This document shows positions 23,588 through 33,952 of a stretch of 64,000 bases of DNA, piece after piece. The stretch lies in the NCBI RefSeq assembly GCF_022605165.1, contig NC_063069.1:372001-436000 (forward strand). Reading direction: 5' to 3'. The number at the start of each line of letters is the position of its first letter. Position 1 is the first letter of the stretch. A model generated the notes under the pieces. The model was given only the letters and a program-made list of their open reading frames with translations. It was not told the DNA's origin and ran no database searches. The translations under genes were made by a program, and so were the position numbers. This DNA comes from Purpureocillium takamizusanense. Taxonomy: Eukaryota; Ascomycota; Sordariomycetes; Hypocreales; Ophiocordycipitaceae.

Positions 23588-24420
23588 CGACGCGGCCGAG
23601 GTGGGCTGCGCTGATTGCATCTGTGTATATGATGTGTGTTTCTTCCGTGTTTATATATGGCCAAGGGGAGCATCTAGGCTGGAGCTGGCGCAGGAGGGAC
23701 CCGGGCTTCTGGACTTTGGTGACGATCTAATGAAGGATGCTAATTTCGGAATCTCTGTGACTGGTCTTGTGCGGCTAGGGCAGGGTGTGTTTAGTCATGT
23801 CCGGGTGTGATTGTTGAGTCGCGCCGGTACGAAGAGGAGCGAGGTTGAGTTGGTATATGACGATGGTTGTATGGGGGTCGTGGAGGCTGTCCTCGCCATC
23901 ACCACGCTTGCCTATTAAGGAAGCGTCTACGACTTATTGAACCAGGGAAGTCCATGGCGTATTTGGTTTACTTCGAACAGCACACTGCATCCATTCTGGC
24001 TGTTTTGCATGTCTCGATGACGACCGACGCGTACTTGCTGCGATGCCGGCTCTCGATTGAAAATATGCGGTGCAGGGTAGGCGTATGTAAATGCGGGCGT
24101 TTGCCAATGACGACAGCTTCTGGAGGGCGGCCCATCGAACCTTGGGTGCCTGATGCACCCTCTGCAGGGGGGGTGGAGGGGAAGAGTGGCGGAGAGCGTT
24201 CGCAGCCCGTGGCGCGGGCACGCTTCAGTCACTCACAGGCTGCTGGCCAGTTGCAACTCCCCGGCCCAAGGGCGGCGAGTACAAAAGGACGGGGTGCTCC
24301 CCAGGCGCCGCCGCGCTGGATCCGTCCGAGAGCTCCCCCAAGCTCCGCAATCTGCCGCCCCCCATTGGCTCCCAGCAGCGCGACGCCACATCTCCCATCC
24401 CTCCCAGGTACCTACGAAAG

Positions 24421-24429
24421 TACGGAGTA
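24421..24429 (+). repeat. Dispersed 9-mer TACGGAGTA, copy 2
   Basis: This exact copy is embedded among TACCTAC/GTAGGTA words upstream of FCP1. Confidence 0.5.
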
Positions 24430-24827
24430 CCTACATACCATTCTGTAGGTATCAACGTGCTTTGTGTTACTGCCGCACTACTTGGTTCGAACCTCAGCAT
24501 CGTACTACTCTATCTTGGGCGCTGTGCCTCATACCTACATCACTTGTGTATCTACCCGCGTTACCCTGTTCTCCCTCCTTGTGTGCCCGCGCACAGGCGC
24601 TTTCTTTTGTCTTGCCGGAGTGAACGCCGGCCGGCGTGTGCGCTTGTCTTGACGTCTCAACGGCGGGCGTCATTGCCTCATCGGCCGTTTTGCCGCCTGT
24701 ATACTGTACGCCGCCACCACCACCACCAACACGCAGCAGACTAGCACGCATTCAAACACGCACGCGCTCGCTCACACCGACCCAGGACTCACCGCGACCC
24801 TCACCGGTCCCCTCACCGAGCGGCCAA

Positions 24828-24878
24828 CCAATCACACGCCCGGCGTAAGGGCCGCCGGCCAATTCCCACCTCACGTGA
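24828..24878 (+). promoter_or_regulatory. CCAAT box and TCACGTGA E-box
   Basis: CCAAT at 24828-24832 and the perfect 8-base palindrome TCACGTGA at 24871-24878 lie close together about 0.9 kb upstream of FCP1. CCAAT is bound by the HAP/CBC complex and CACGTG by bHLH factors in fungi; occupancy here is inferred. Confidence 0.35.
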
Positions 24879-25786
24879 CCTGGCCGCCAAAGCTCAGGCT
24901 CAGCTCTCGCAGCCGACAGAGAGAGAGAGAGAGAAAAGAAACGGGAGGAGGTGCTCTGGGCCAGCCAGCCAGCAGCAGCAGAATCGAAACGCCCGCTAAA
25001 TTAAACTACAAGCTCGCTCGCAGTCCCGTTTCTCCGCTTGCCCGCCCGCCCGCCCGCCTCAGCAGCGCCAAAACAGCCCCAAAAGGTAGGCAGGAAAAAA
25101 AAGGAACCTGATAAGGTACCTGGTACTTGGCTGCTCCAGCTGCGCCCGCCGTTGTACCGCTTGCGGGCACACCTGCGTCACCTCGACGTTCGTTCGGCCG
25201 CCAACGATTCGCATCGACAGCCACACAACACAACACCAAGCACCGCATCAGCACACGCATCGCGAACTCGCGTCGCGCGCATCCTCCTTTGCACCCTCTT
25301 GGACTCCCTCCAAGCTCGCTCTCTCGCTCGCGTCTCTTTGCTAGACCAGCGCGCGCGCGCCCTTCCTCCCCATTGCGAAGAGACGGGCCCCGACCCTTGG
25401 GCTGCTTGCTTGCTTCGCGCAGCGGCATCACCATCACCACCAACTGCGACACGCAAAAAGAGGGCGCGGCCTCCCCTCGCCACGCGGTGTTTGCAGCAGC
25501 GCTCTAGTACACGGCTCAATCAATCCTGTCCGCCCGCCCGCAGCATCCGACGCGAGGCGGAAGGCCATGGGCTTGGCTAGAGCTGCCCTCCCGCGAAGGA
25601 CCGCAGAGACTGGGGACGGCTGCTTCTAGGTGCGTTGCGTTGGTGCCGTGCCCGGGCTCCCTCCGCCTCTCGCACATCCGCGAGACGGACTGAGGTACCC
25701 TCCATTCCCCCACAGGGCGAAAGCTGACCGAAAGGACGACAGCGCAGCTCGTTCAAGAGGGCAGTAAACCACCTCCCTCCGGCGAC

Positions 25787-28255
25787 ATGTACGACAAGGT
25801 CGTGTCGCTGGGCTCCCGCCTGCACTACCCCATCACCATCACCAAGCTGCTCAAGTCGCCCGGCGACAACATCAAGAAGCAGGACAACATCATCGAGTAC
25901 AAGTTCACGTGGCGGCGCCGCGTCGGCGACGACGAGTGGACCGATGAGACGACGTACACCGAGTTCGATAGCCCCGCCGAGGGCCGCCTCAAGGACTGGC
26001 GCATCCGCGAGGGCCAGGTCATCGGCGCCGACATGCCCTGCATGACCGTCGAGGAGGCCTGCGGCCACGAGGTCCAGATCCAGGGCCTCTGCAGCCTCTG
26101 CGGCGCCGACATGACCGAGGTCAACTGGGCCAGCGAGGAAAAGGACACGGACCGCGCCATGATCAACATGACGCACGACCAGACGGGCCTCATGGTCAGC
26201 GAGTCCGTCGCCACAAAGGCCGAGCACGATGCCCAGCGCCGCCTGTTGCGCCAGCGCAAGCTCAGCCTCGTCGTCGACCTCGACCAGACCATCATCCACG
26301 CCTGCATCGAGCCCACCGTCGGCGAGTGGCAGCGCGACCCCACCAACCCCAACCACGAGGCCGTCCGCGACGTCGAGAGCTTCCAGCTCAACGACGACGG
26401 GCCCCGCGGCCTCGCCAGCGGCTGCACCTACTACATCAAGCTGCGTCCGGGCCTTCGCGCCTTTCTCGAGGAGGTGTCCAAGATGTACGAGCTGCACGTC
26501 TACACCATGGGCACCCGCGCCTACGCCCTCAACATTGCCCGCATCGTCGACCCGGACCGCCGCCTCTTCGGCAACCGCGTCATTAGCCGTGACGAGAACG
26601 GCAGCATCACCTCCAAGAGCCTGCAGCGCCTCTTCCCCGTCAGCACCAACATGGTCGTCATCATCGACGACCGCGCCGACGTCTGGCCCCGCAACCGCCC
26701 CAACCTCATCAAGGTCGTCCCCTACGACTTTTTCAAGGGCATTGGCGACATCAATTCGAGCTTCCTGCCCAAGCGCACCGATATTTTGCCCGCCCCTTCA
26801 CCAGCGACGGCGCCAGCGCAGCAGCAGGAGCAACAACAGCAGCAGCAGGCACAGTCAAACGGCTCAGCGGAGACGCCCACGACCGAGGCGGCTGTGGCTG
26901 CGGCTCCCCAGGGTGCCAAGGCGTCGCCGCTCGAGGACCTGGCCCGCATGAGCGGCGCCGACGACGAGGCTCAGCTTAAGTTGCAGGCCGAGGAGCAGGA
27001 AAAGTCGCTCGAGAAGCAGCTGACGGACCGGCCGCTGCTGCACATGCAGGAGGAGCTGGACAAGGAGGACGAGGCGTCGCAGGACGGCGAGGCGGGCGAC
27101 GCGACCGCCACGCACCATCGCCAGCACCTGCTCAACGACGACGACGAGGAGCTCATAGCGCTGCAGGACCACCTGACGGACCTGCACTCGTCCTTTTATG
27201 AGACGTACGACCGGAGGCGCGAGGAACGCAAGCAGTCGGAGCCGACACACCCGCCGGGGCATAACAAGCGCCGCAAGGCGTCGGTCGATGACGGCGTCGA
27301 CCTGTCCATGGTGCCCGACATTGGCGACATCCTGGATGAGCTCAAGTCCAACGTGCTCTCGGGCCTGGTCATAGTGCTGTCGGGCCTGGTGCCGCTGGGC
27401 GTCAACGTCGAGGATTCGGAGATTGGCATGCAGGCACAGAGCTTCGGTGCCCAGGTCCTCGACAGCGTGTCACGACGCGTGACCCATCTGGTTGTCTCCA
27501 CGTCGCGGCCGCGCACTCGAAAGGTGCAGCAGGCGGCGAGGATCGCCAGCATCAAGATTGTCAACCAGAACTGGTTGACGGACTGCCTGAGCCAGTGGCG
27601 CCGGCTCGACGAGAGCCCGTACTACATGGATATTCCAGATTCAGACCGCGCAGCCGGAGGCGGCGGCGAAGACGACACGACCGAGGCCACGTCAGAAGCC
27701 GAAAACGACGAGGCGGCCGAGGCCCGGGACCTCAAGGACTTTGACTGGGCCACGGCGGACAAGGACCTGGAGGAATTTCTCGACGAAGACGACGACGGGG
27801 ACGAAGACGATGACGACGAAGATGAGGGGAATGAGGACGGCGAGACGGAGGACGGGTCCGAGAGCGGGGCCGACGCCGAGGAGGGTAACGAGACAGACCA
27901 CTCCCGGAGGCCCGGCAAGAAGCGCAAGAAGGGGGCCGATGGGGAGGAGTCGGACGGGGATGGCCCCTCAAACGTCGCCGGGGAGAGCGTGCTGGCCAAG
28001 AAGCAGCGTCTGTCGCGCAGCCGCGGCACGTCGGCGCTGCGGTCAGTACGGACGCCCAACGGCGGCGACGCCGACGGGGACAGCAGCCTGCCGACGCCGG
28101 TGCCGACGGGCGACGATGGGGCGTCGCAGGGGACCACCACCAGCAACGGCAACGGCAACGGCAACAGCAACAAGAACTGGGACGACGGGGCCGACTTTGA
28201 CGAGGACGCGCTGGAGCGGGAGCTGCTGGCGGAGCTGGAGGCGGCCGAGACGTGA
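25787..28255 (+). CDS. FCP1: RNA polymerase II CTD phosphatase Fcp1
   Basis: A single exon of 822 codons. Residues ~150-350 form the FCPH phosphatase domain with the catalytic DLDQT at 164-168, where the first Asp is the phosphoryl acceptor, and VIIDDRADVW downstream. A CxxC pair lies at CSLCGAD. A BRCT domain spans ~522-615 (NVLSGLVIVLSGLVP to WLTDCLSQW). The tail is a long acidic Asp/Glu stretch ending with a conserved acidic/hydrophobic segment (LERELLAELEAAET), like the TFIIF-binding tail of Fcp1. Fcp1 removes phosphate from Ser2 of the Pol II CTD in the nucleus and recycles the polymerase. Gln, Ala and Asn/Gly repeats are low-complexity additions. No intron was found. Confidence 0.95.
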   Translation: MYDKVVSLGSRLHYPITITKLLKSPGDNIKKQDNIIEYKFTWRRRVGDDEWTDETTYTEFDSPAEGRLKDWRIREGQVIGADMPCMTVEEACGHEVQIQGLCSLCGADMTEVNWASEEKDTDRAMINMTHDQTGLMVSESVATKAEHDAQRRLLRQRKLSLVVDLDQTIIHACIEPTVGEWQRDPTNPNHEAVRDVESFQLNDDGPRGLASGCTYYIKLRPGLRAFLEEVSKMYELHVYTMGTRAYALNIARIVDPDRRLFGNRVISRDENGSITSKSLQRLFPVSTNMVVIIDDRADVWPRNRPNLIKVVPYDFFKGIGDINSSFLPKRTDILPAPSPATAPAQQQEQQQQQQAQSNGSAETPTTEAAVAAAPQGAKASPLEDLARMSGADDEAQLKLQAEEQEKSLEKQLTDRPLLHMQEELDKEDEASQDGEAGDATATHHRQHLLNDDDEELIALQDHLTDLHSSFYETYDRRREERKQSEPTHPPGHNKRRKASVDDGVDLSMVPDIGDILDELKSNVLSGLVIVLSGLVPLGVNVEDSEIGMQAQSFGAQVLDSVSRRVTHLVVSTSRPRTRKVQQAARIASIKIVNQNWLTDCLSQWRRLDESPYYMDIPDSDRAAGGGGEDDTTEATSEAENDEAAEARDLKDFDWATADKDLEEFLDEDDDGDEDDDDEDEGNEDGETEDGSESGADAEEGNETDHSRRPGKKRKKGADGEESDGDGPSNVAGESVLAKKQRLSRSRGTSALRSVRTPNGGDADGDSSLPTPVPTGDDGASQGTTTSNGNGNGNSNKNWDDGADFDEDALERELLAELEAAET

Positions 28256-29115
28256 CATGAGTGACAGCGTGCGCGCGCGCGCGCGTTGTGCTCTGCGAGT
28301 GTAGACGGCAAGCAAGCCAAGCCTGGGCTGGGCGCTCGGCGCTTTCCTGGGTGTGTTGATGATGATGTGTGCCAAGTGTGCATTTATGTGCTCACTTGCT
28401 TGCTTGCTTGCATGCATGCGACGGGCAGCATGGCGACTGGTGTTGATGGTGGTGATGGCCCGCCCCCCCTCCTTCCCCGTCCCGTCCCCTGTGTCAGTCA
28501 TTCGCGGTTGCCTTACCGAATAAACCTCTCTCTCACCTCCCCAAGCGCGCGCGTCCCCTGGCACTGGTTGATACACGTTGAAAGCAAAGGGAAAGACGCA
28601 CATTGGGTGACATACGGGGAAGAGGCAGGGATGGAGGCTGATGATGAGCACTAGGGGCGAGGGGAAGAGAGGCGCGCGCTGTGGGGAGTGAGTGCCTTTT
28701 GCTTGGGATCGGGACCAGGGACTGGGGATTTGGGGACTGAGGGTGACGGAAGGACTGGACATGCGTCGGGGGGTCGGGGGTCTTCTTCTTTCTACTATAT
28801 CATCCATCTGCCTGTCTTGTGTTTGGTTTTTATACGGAGTAAATGTATACCCCTCTACCATTTTCGCTCTTGAAATCATGTCGTCGTTGTTGATATCTGT
28901 AAGTGACGCCTTTGGTAAGATGTGCATGCATAAGTCAAAAGCATGTGCCAATGTTGAACAACAGTGTAGATCAATGAGTTTTCCTTTTTTTCGCCGTACG
29001 AAACAACAAGTCGATGCATTCCGACGTTTGATACATATATACACAGATTCACGGGCCCTGCTCTCTTGTCGCCCTCCTCCCTCCTTCCCATCCCATCCTA
29101 TCCTATCCCATCCGC
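28256..29115. other. Intergenic spacer between converging genes
   Basis: FCP1 and NDUFA13 both end here. A GC alternation (CGCGCGCGCG) lies near 28272-28284, TTGC repeats near 28398-28412, and TACGGAGTA at 28833. No coding signal was seen. Confidence 0.55.
28833..28841 (+). repeat. Dispersed 9-mer TACGGAGTA, copy 3
   Basis: This exact copy lies in the FCP1/NDUFA13 spacer. Confidence 0.5.
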
Positions 29116-29971
29116 CTAGTCCTTTGTCGGCAAGGGGGAAACGGCATATGTCGGCCGGACAAACCTGCGGGGCAGTCAGTCAGCATGCATCGTTTGAGCA
29201 GAGAGAAAGAGAGAAAGAGGGAGCCATCATGTCATGGGTGTGGTGACGACGAGAAGTGGGCGCGGCGCGGGGGTATCGGGCATCCCCAAGAAAAAAACTG
29301 ACCGGTCGTTGTGGTACACCTTGGCGTTGTCGCCCATAAGCTCCTTCTCGCGCTTCTGGTCGGCCCAGTACCGGCGCACCTGGTCGCGGTCCTCCTCGGC
29401 CTGCAGGAGGGGGATGAGGTGGATGCGCGCCCACATCTTTTCGCGCGCGAGCTCGCTGTTGGGGAAGGAGTGTCAGTGGGTTTGGCTTGGCTCCGTGTAC
29501 ATGTGGCGAGATGCATGACCGAATGGTCTCTGGAGATGCTGTCGCCTGCTCTTGCTCTGGGGGAACAAGGGGGGAGGAGGAGGAGGTGTACGTACTTGGC
29601 CTCGCGGATGCCATGGACGAGCTTGTACCAGCCGTAGCCCATGACGGCGCCCATGCCGAGGAGGAGGATCCCGGGCCGGAAGCCCTTGGCGGGGAGGTTT
29701 CGCTGCCAAAGAGTCAGCATCCTGTCGAGAAAACAGACAATGTGTGTGTGTGTGTGTGTCTCGCGGCTGATGGCCAATGTCCAGCTCCATCCCAACGCAG
29801 CTGTTCGTCCTGCCCACGGCGTCTCCTACAGCCGCGAGCGACTGAGCGATGTACTTCGGCGGCCAGACAACAGCCTGCCCAAAGAAACAACGGCAAACCC
29901 CCTTTCACACACGCACGCACCTTGTACTGGACGGGCTCGTACCCGCCCTTGGGGGGCATGTCCTGGGCCAT
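29116..29971 (-). CDS. NADH:ubiquinone oxidoreductase subunit NDUFA13 (GRIM-19/B16.6)
   Basis: Four exons, 29921-29971, 29596-29702, 29303-29455 and 29116-29164, give 119 residues. The spliced protein reads MAQDMPPKGGYEPVQYK, then RNLPAKGFRPGILLLG with one transmembrane helix (ILLLGMGAVMGYGWYKLV), a helical REKMWARIHLIPLLQAEED region and the end DRFVRPTYAVSPLPTKD, all characteristic of NDUFA13. It is an accessory subunit of mitochondrial complex I in the inner membrane. The last exon is only 49 bases and lies behind a 138-base intron; without it the frame runs into an unrelated tail, so ORF-only prediction would truncate the gene wrongly. The first intron (218 bases) contains a (TG)n repeat. 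Confidence 0.92.
29741..29759. repeat. (TG)n microsatellite in NDUFA13 intron 1
   Basis: Nine and a half TG units lie inside the 218-base intron, outside the splice signals. Confidence 0.7.
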
Positions 29972-30784
29972 GATGGGCAGCGGTCGACGCTCGTAGGTAG
30001 GCGCTTCGGTTTCTCGGTCGGGCGGGCGGTGTGTCGGGCCTGGCTCGCGATGGGTCTTGCAGCCCGTCACCGTGTCGGGTCAATTGATGGGTGCAGCAGG
30101 CGTCCCGGGGCAAGACGTTGTCGCTGTCGGCGTCGAGGTGTCGTCGTCGGTGGGCGTTGTTTTCCAGGCGGGCGAGGACAGTGATGAGGGTCACGCAGCA
30201 GAACAGGCCGGCCGGGCCCTGTGAGATTACATAAGATAGGTGTGTGTGGTGAGTCGGGACGCACACCGGCTCACCCAGGTGTGCAGCCAATTAAAATGGT
30301 TTGTTTTCCAATTGGCGCTGAGGGGGGCAGCATCATCTTCTGGGGCCTGTTTCGCGATCGATCTCAATCAATCCTTGTTCTGGACTCGGCGCAATCCTAG
30401 CGCCTGGATTGCCCACGGCAGACATCTACGAATTGGATTTGTACGCCCTTGATAGCTCGCTCGCGGTGCTTCCCGCGCGCGCGCGTGTTTGCTGGCTCGT
30501 CTCTGACGACCTTTTCTGCCCACACGTTTGCTGGGGCGAATGCAGGTTTGGTCAGCATTGCCAGATGGCTGGACCAGTTCACCCTTTTTTAGAGCGGATT
30601 TGTATGGCGCCGAGAGTGCATCCTGGGCTCGACTTTTGTTGCTGGCCCGACGTGCGGAGCATCATTGACGCATGGGAAAATTTACAAGTAAATGCCTTAT
30701 TACTCTATTGAGAGCGTTGGTCAATAACCAGTCGTCTTACACGCCGTCCAGACGTAACTATTATCCTAGATTGTTTGCGCTTTT

Positions 30785-30793
30785 TACGGAGTA
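30785..30793 (+). repeat. Dispersed 9-mer TACGGAGTA, copy 4
   Basis: This exact copy lies in the long repeat-rich spacer. Confidence 0.5.
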
Positions 30794-31689
30794 TCACTGT
30801 TTGGCCCGGGCTTGGCAGGTCTTGAGGTGCGAAAACAGGGAAACGCGTGACTGTACTTTGACTTTGTAAATACTGGCGATATCCCTGGAGGAACCGATGC
30901 GACCATCGGACTTGGCATGCCATCCGCAAATAAACATGTGTGACCTTGGTCGTTTGCGCCGTCGGTCTGACCGCATTGACGGGGGCTCCCGTGGACTCTC
31001 CGATAAGTGCGCAGCGCGGCTCTAGGAAATTCTGCAGGAGCATCGAGGTGATTGATGATGCAACCTCATATGAGTCAAATTGAACGCTTCGTCTATTTGC
31101 ACTGCTGCGATCGTAGGGCTGCTTCATCACCAGCGCGTGCCTCGACGCCACCCGCGCCGGCGGCCGCCGCCGAGTCCAGGGGCGGGGACTTGATGGATAT
31201 GAATGGGGACGGACTTCGAGGGCCCGAGCGGCAGAGCCGGTCCGTTGTTTGGAAGAGCTGCTCGGACCGTGTTGCACTCGGTCGATACCTACATATCTAT
31301 CGTGCGTCCGAGAGCGGCTCGGAGACGTGTCGGCCGTGGTCGCGAGATGGGGCAAGGATGGCGGCATCGCGAGAAGAAATGCTCTTTCTGATAGTATACG
31401 TAATGACTATGACTTCGTACTTGCAGCAGCACAAGCATGTACTATGTATGGCCCTGGCTGGCTAGCTGGCTGGCTGGCTGGTGCACGGGCTTGCTGTGCA
31501 GTGAGTGAGTGGATGGATGGACGAATCTCGGGGCGGAAAGAAGGGCGTTGCATCCATCTAGGGCGAGATCAGCCGCGGCATGTCAGATTCCGGCACAGCG
31601 TGGAACCTTGTCGCGTGCGGCCGCCGCAGCAAGGAGGGTGATGCTGTACAGCACCAAGTCATGGAAGTGTATGTCGGCACTTGCCCGGC

Positions 31690-31692
<3 letters not shown>

Positions 31693-31741
<49 letters not shown>
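31693..31741. repeat. (CAG)16 microsatellite
   Basis: An uninterrupted trinucleotide run of 49 bases. It gives poly-Ser or poly-Ala in flanking open frames, none of which looks like a gene. Confidence 0.85.
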
Positions 31742-32262
31742 TTTTGTGCGCCCGCTGGCAGGCTCCTGACGATGGGGGGTTAATCCTTGACGATGGAGGC
31801 ACAGCATGTAGTTAGTTAGTAGTAAACAGCCAGCACAGCGGACACCGTCGTCAATCCTGTTGATGAGATGACAAGAGCCCCAACAAGACGTGTGTGTGTG
31901 TTGCCAGCCCGCGACGCCTTCAATATTGAACAAGGGGGCGAGCACCACGAGACTGGTTAATAACGGAGCGAGCGCAACATGAACGGTGGGGACCAACAAC
32001 ATTTGGATAAAACTTGGTTCGATGCTGCTCAATAATTGTTGGAGGCGATTACGAGAGACAAAATCGTTCCCCGCACCGTCCGAACAGGGTCGTCGAACCG
32101 GCTCCCCCGCACGCCGGGAACAGACAGAAGCGAAAGACAAACAAAGACGGCGGCGGGCCACGTTTCGTGGGCGCACCGACGATGGTGTCTGCATGTCTCA
32201 CTCAGCATCGACATGCCACCAACGATGAGTATCTGCGGGCCATAAATTACCTACTTACCTAG

Positions 32263-32286
32263 TACTGTACAGTAAGTACTGTACTT
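32263..32286. repeat. GTAC-rich palindrome cluster
   Basis: TACTGTACAGTA at 32263-32274 is a perfect 12-base palindrome, followed at once by AAGTACTGTACTT, a near-palindrome. A related inverted repeat (GTAGTAC / GTACTAC, six-base spacer) lies at 32972-32991. Confidence 0.5.
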
Positions 32287-32813
32287 AGTAAAGCCCTGGA
32301 CAACGAGTACATCGTACGGTACTGTGCCCGGCTTTGTTGCTTTTATTGCTTCGTACCTTGTCCAGCCGTCCTGCCCCCAACCGGACAGCGTGAGCGAGCG
32401 AAGAAGGGGGGGGGGGGATGGATGGTCTGGATGGGGATCTTTTGTTGCGCAGGTCTGGCCCGCGTTCGGAGAGAAAGATCCTTTCCGCCCGTCGACAGAA
32501 CAGGCAAGACGGAAGACGCAGGCCGGCACACTACACTCATCAATCGTCAGGCACGCTGCGTCTACGACTCGCTCGCTGGGCCGGGGCGGGGGAACGTGGA
32601 GGTCTGGTGTGCCGTGCCGGTGGCGATGAGGCGCCGCGGGGAGACTAGCGTTGCACATCGCGCTCAAAGGGCAACCCTACTTTCGATGCTTGTGCTGAGC
32701 CTCATCTCAATTTCCGGTGTGGAGGGGAGGGAAGGGGAGGGGGGGGGGCGGTCTGATGACTGACTGTGCGGCTGCTCTCACGGCTTCCAGGTCTACTGTA
32801 CCTATCTGCCTCG

Positions 32814-32840
32814 CAACAACAACAACAACAACAACAACAC
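32814..32840. repeat. (CAA)9 microsatellite
   Basis: Nine perfect CAA units in non-coding sequence. Confidence 0.75.
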
Positions 32841-32971
32841 CAACGAGACAGAAGAGAGCACCTAACTAACAGACCGCCTGAAAAGAGGTAGAGTCCAACA
32901 CGAGCGCCACCCTGTGTCACCTACTACGAAGTACGTAGTAGCCCACTGAGATAAAGCCCAACTAGCAGCAA

Positions 32972-32991
32972 GTAGTACAGCACAGTACTAC
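32972..32991. repeat. Inverted repeat GTAGTAC / GTACTAC
   Basis: Perfect seven-base arms with a six-base spacer (AGCACA). It belongs to the same class of GTAC-rich words as those near 32270. Confidence 0.45.
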
Positions 32992-33299
32992 GTGCTACGG
33001 CGGACCGTATTCGTGCCGCCGCCGCTTCCTTGGCTCTCTCCAATATTTTCTCGTCGCGTCATGGCCACAAGTCCCACCCATATCAACGCACTCGGGGCCG
33101 CTGCCGAGGGCCGGCGGCGGCGGCCCAGGGGCTGGCCCAAGCCAACCTTGAAGCTACCGAGGACCCTCCCCCCCCGATCGGCCAACAGACCTGCCGCTTC
33201 GAGAAGGTCGCGCATCCTAGCCGTTGTTGCTTGCTGGTGGTCCGCAGCGTGGATGGCAGCGCACGCACGCTCGCTCGCACCCCGTAATAGCCTCCCTTA

Positions 33300-33334
33300 C
33301 CTTGCCTTGCCTTGCCTTGCCTTTCCTTCCTTGC
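33300..33334. repeat. (CTTGC)n pentanucleotide repeat
   Basis: About four perfect CTTGC units pass into degenerate CTTTC/CTTCC units; a CTTGCC word recurs at 33771-33780. Confidence 0.6.
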
Positions 33335-33952
33335 CCCGGCGGCCTGGCCGTCCACGAGCCCTGCCGTGACGTGACGACATGCGCGCTTGTCGAGCTGGCG
33401 ATCCCTAAGCAGAAGGTGCGGCGCGCCCCGTCCGACAAAAGATCCATCCTCCTCCGAGAAGCCGCGGCCGTGGGCTGTGCGGCCGTGGAAACTGGACTGA
33501 ACGGGTCTGGCTTGCCCTGCTCTGCCCCGAGCGAGCGAGCTCTGTTCTTGGTGCTCTGTTATCGCGGAAACAAGATGGATGTGTGTTGCGGCGGTCGGTC
33601 GTGCGAGCCTCCCACCCCCCCGACAAGGGAAGGAGAGCCTCCTTTGTCTGTCCGCCGGGCCTGGCCTGGTGCTTGCCTCTCGGACCATGCCGACTACTAC
33701 TTAACCCCCGGTGACGCCTCTCACGTTGCCGATCTCCTTGGTTTCTCTGTCGGTCCATCCTATCCGTCAGCTTGCCTTGCCGTCGGGAGGTGTCGTGTGT
33801 GTCGTTGACTGCATATTTATCGAGAGCCTCGTTGCTTGGCCTCTCCCCTCGTTTGGTCCCCCCCCTTCACCCCCAAGTGAAGCCTGCTGCGCTTCTCAGT
33901 CAACTCACTCTCGTTCACCCTTGGGGGATCCCTCCACGTGGCTCTGCTCACG

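Larger units (their letters stand above)
23588..25786. other. Intergenic spacer and long FCP1 promoter/leader region
   Basis: No gene was recognised in these 2.2 kb. The region contains TACGGAGTA at 24421, several TACCTAC/GTAGGTA words around 24408-24450, a CCAAT box and a TCACGTGA palindrome, and a C/T-rich stretch up to the FCP1 start. Confidence 0.5.
29972..33952. other. 4-kb gene-poor spacer rich in simple repeats and palindromes
   Basis: No gene was recognised on either strand, although several open frames of 130-220 codons occur; none has a domain, signal peptide or consistent splice pattern. It contains TACGGAGTA at 30785, GGCTG-type repeats at 31459-31483, (CAG)16 at 31693-31741, GTAC-rich palindromes at 32263-32286 and 32972-32991, (CAA)9 at 32814-32840 and (CTTGC)n at 33300-33334. 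The last part must carry the promoter of the gene at 33953. Confidence 0.55.

Noticed and set aside
24481..24500. GGTTCGAACCT resembling a tRNA B box
   Set aside because: No A box, acceptor stem or cloverleaf could be folded around it.
30705..31367. Minus-strand frame of 220 codons in the long spacer
   Set aside because: Composition is Ser/Arg/Pro-rich without domain or leader, and it crosses repeat-like sequence; no support for a gene.
31583..32194. Open frame of 203 codons containing a poly-Ala run
   Set aside because: The Ala run is simply the (CAG)16 repeat read in reverse; the rest has no domain and no splice logic.
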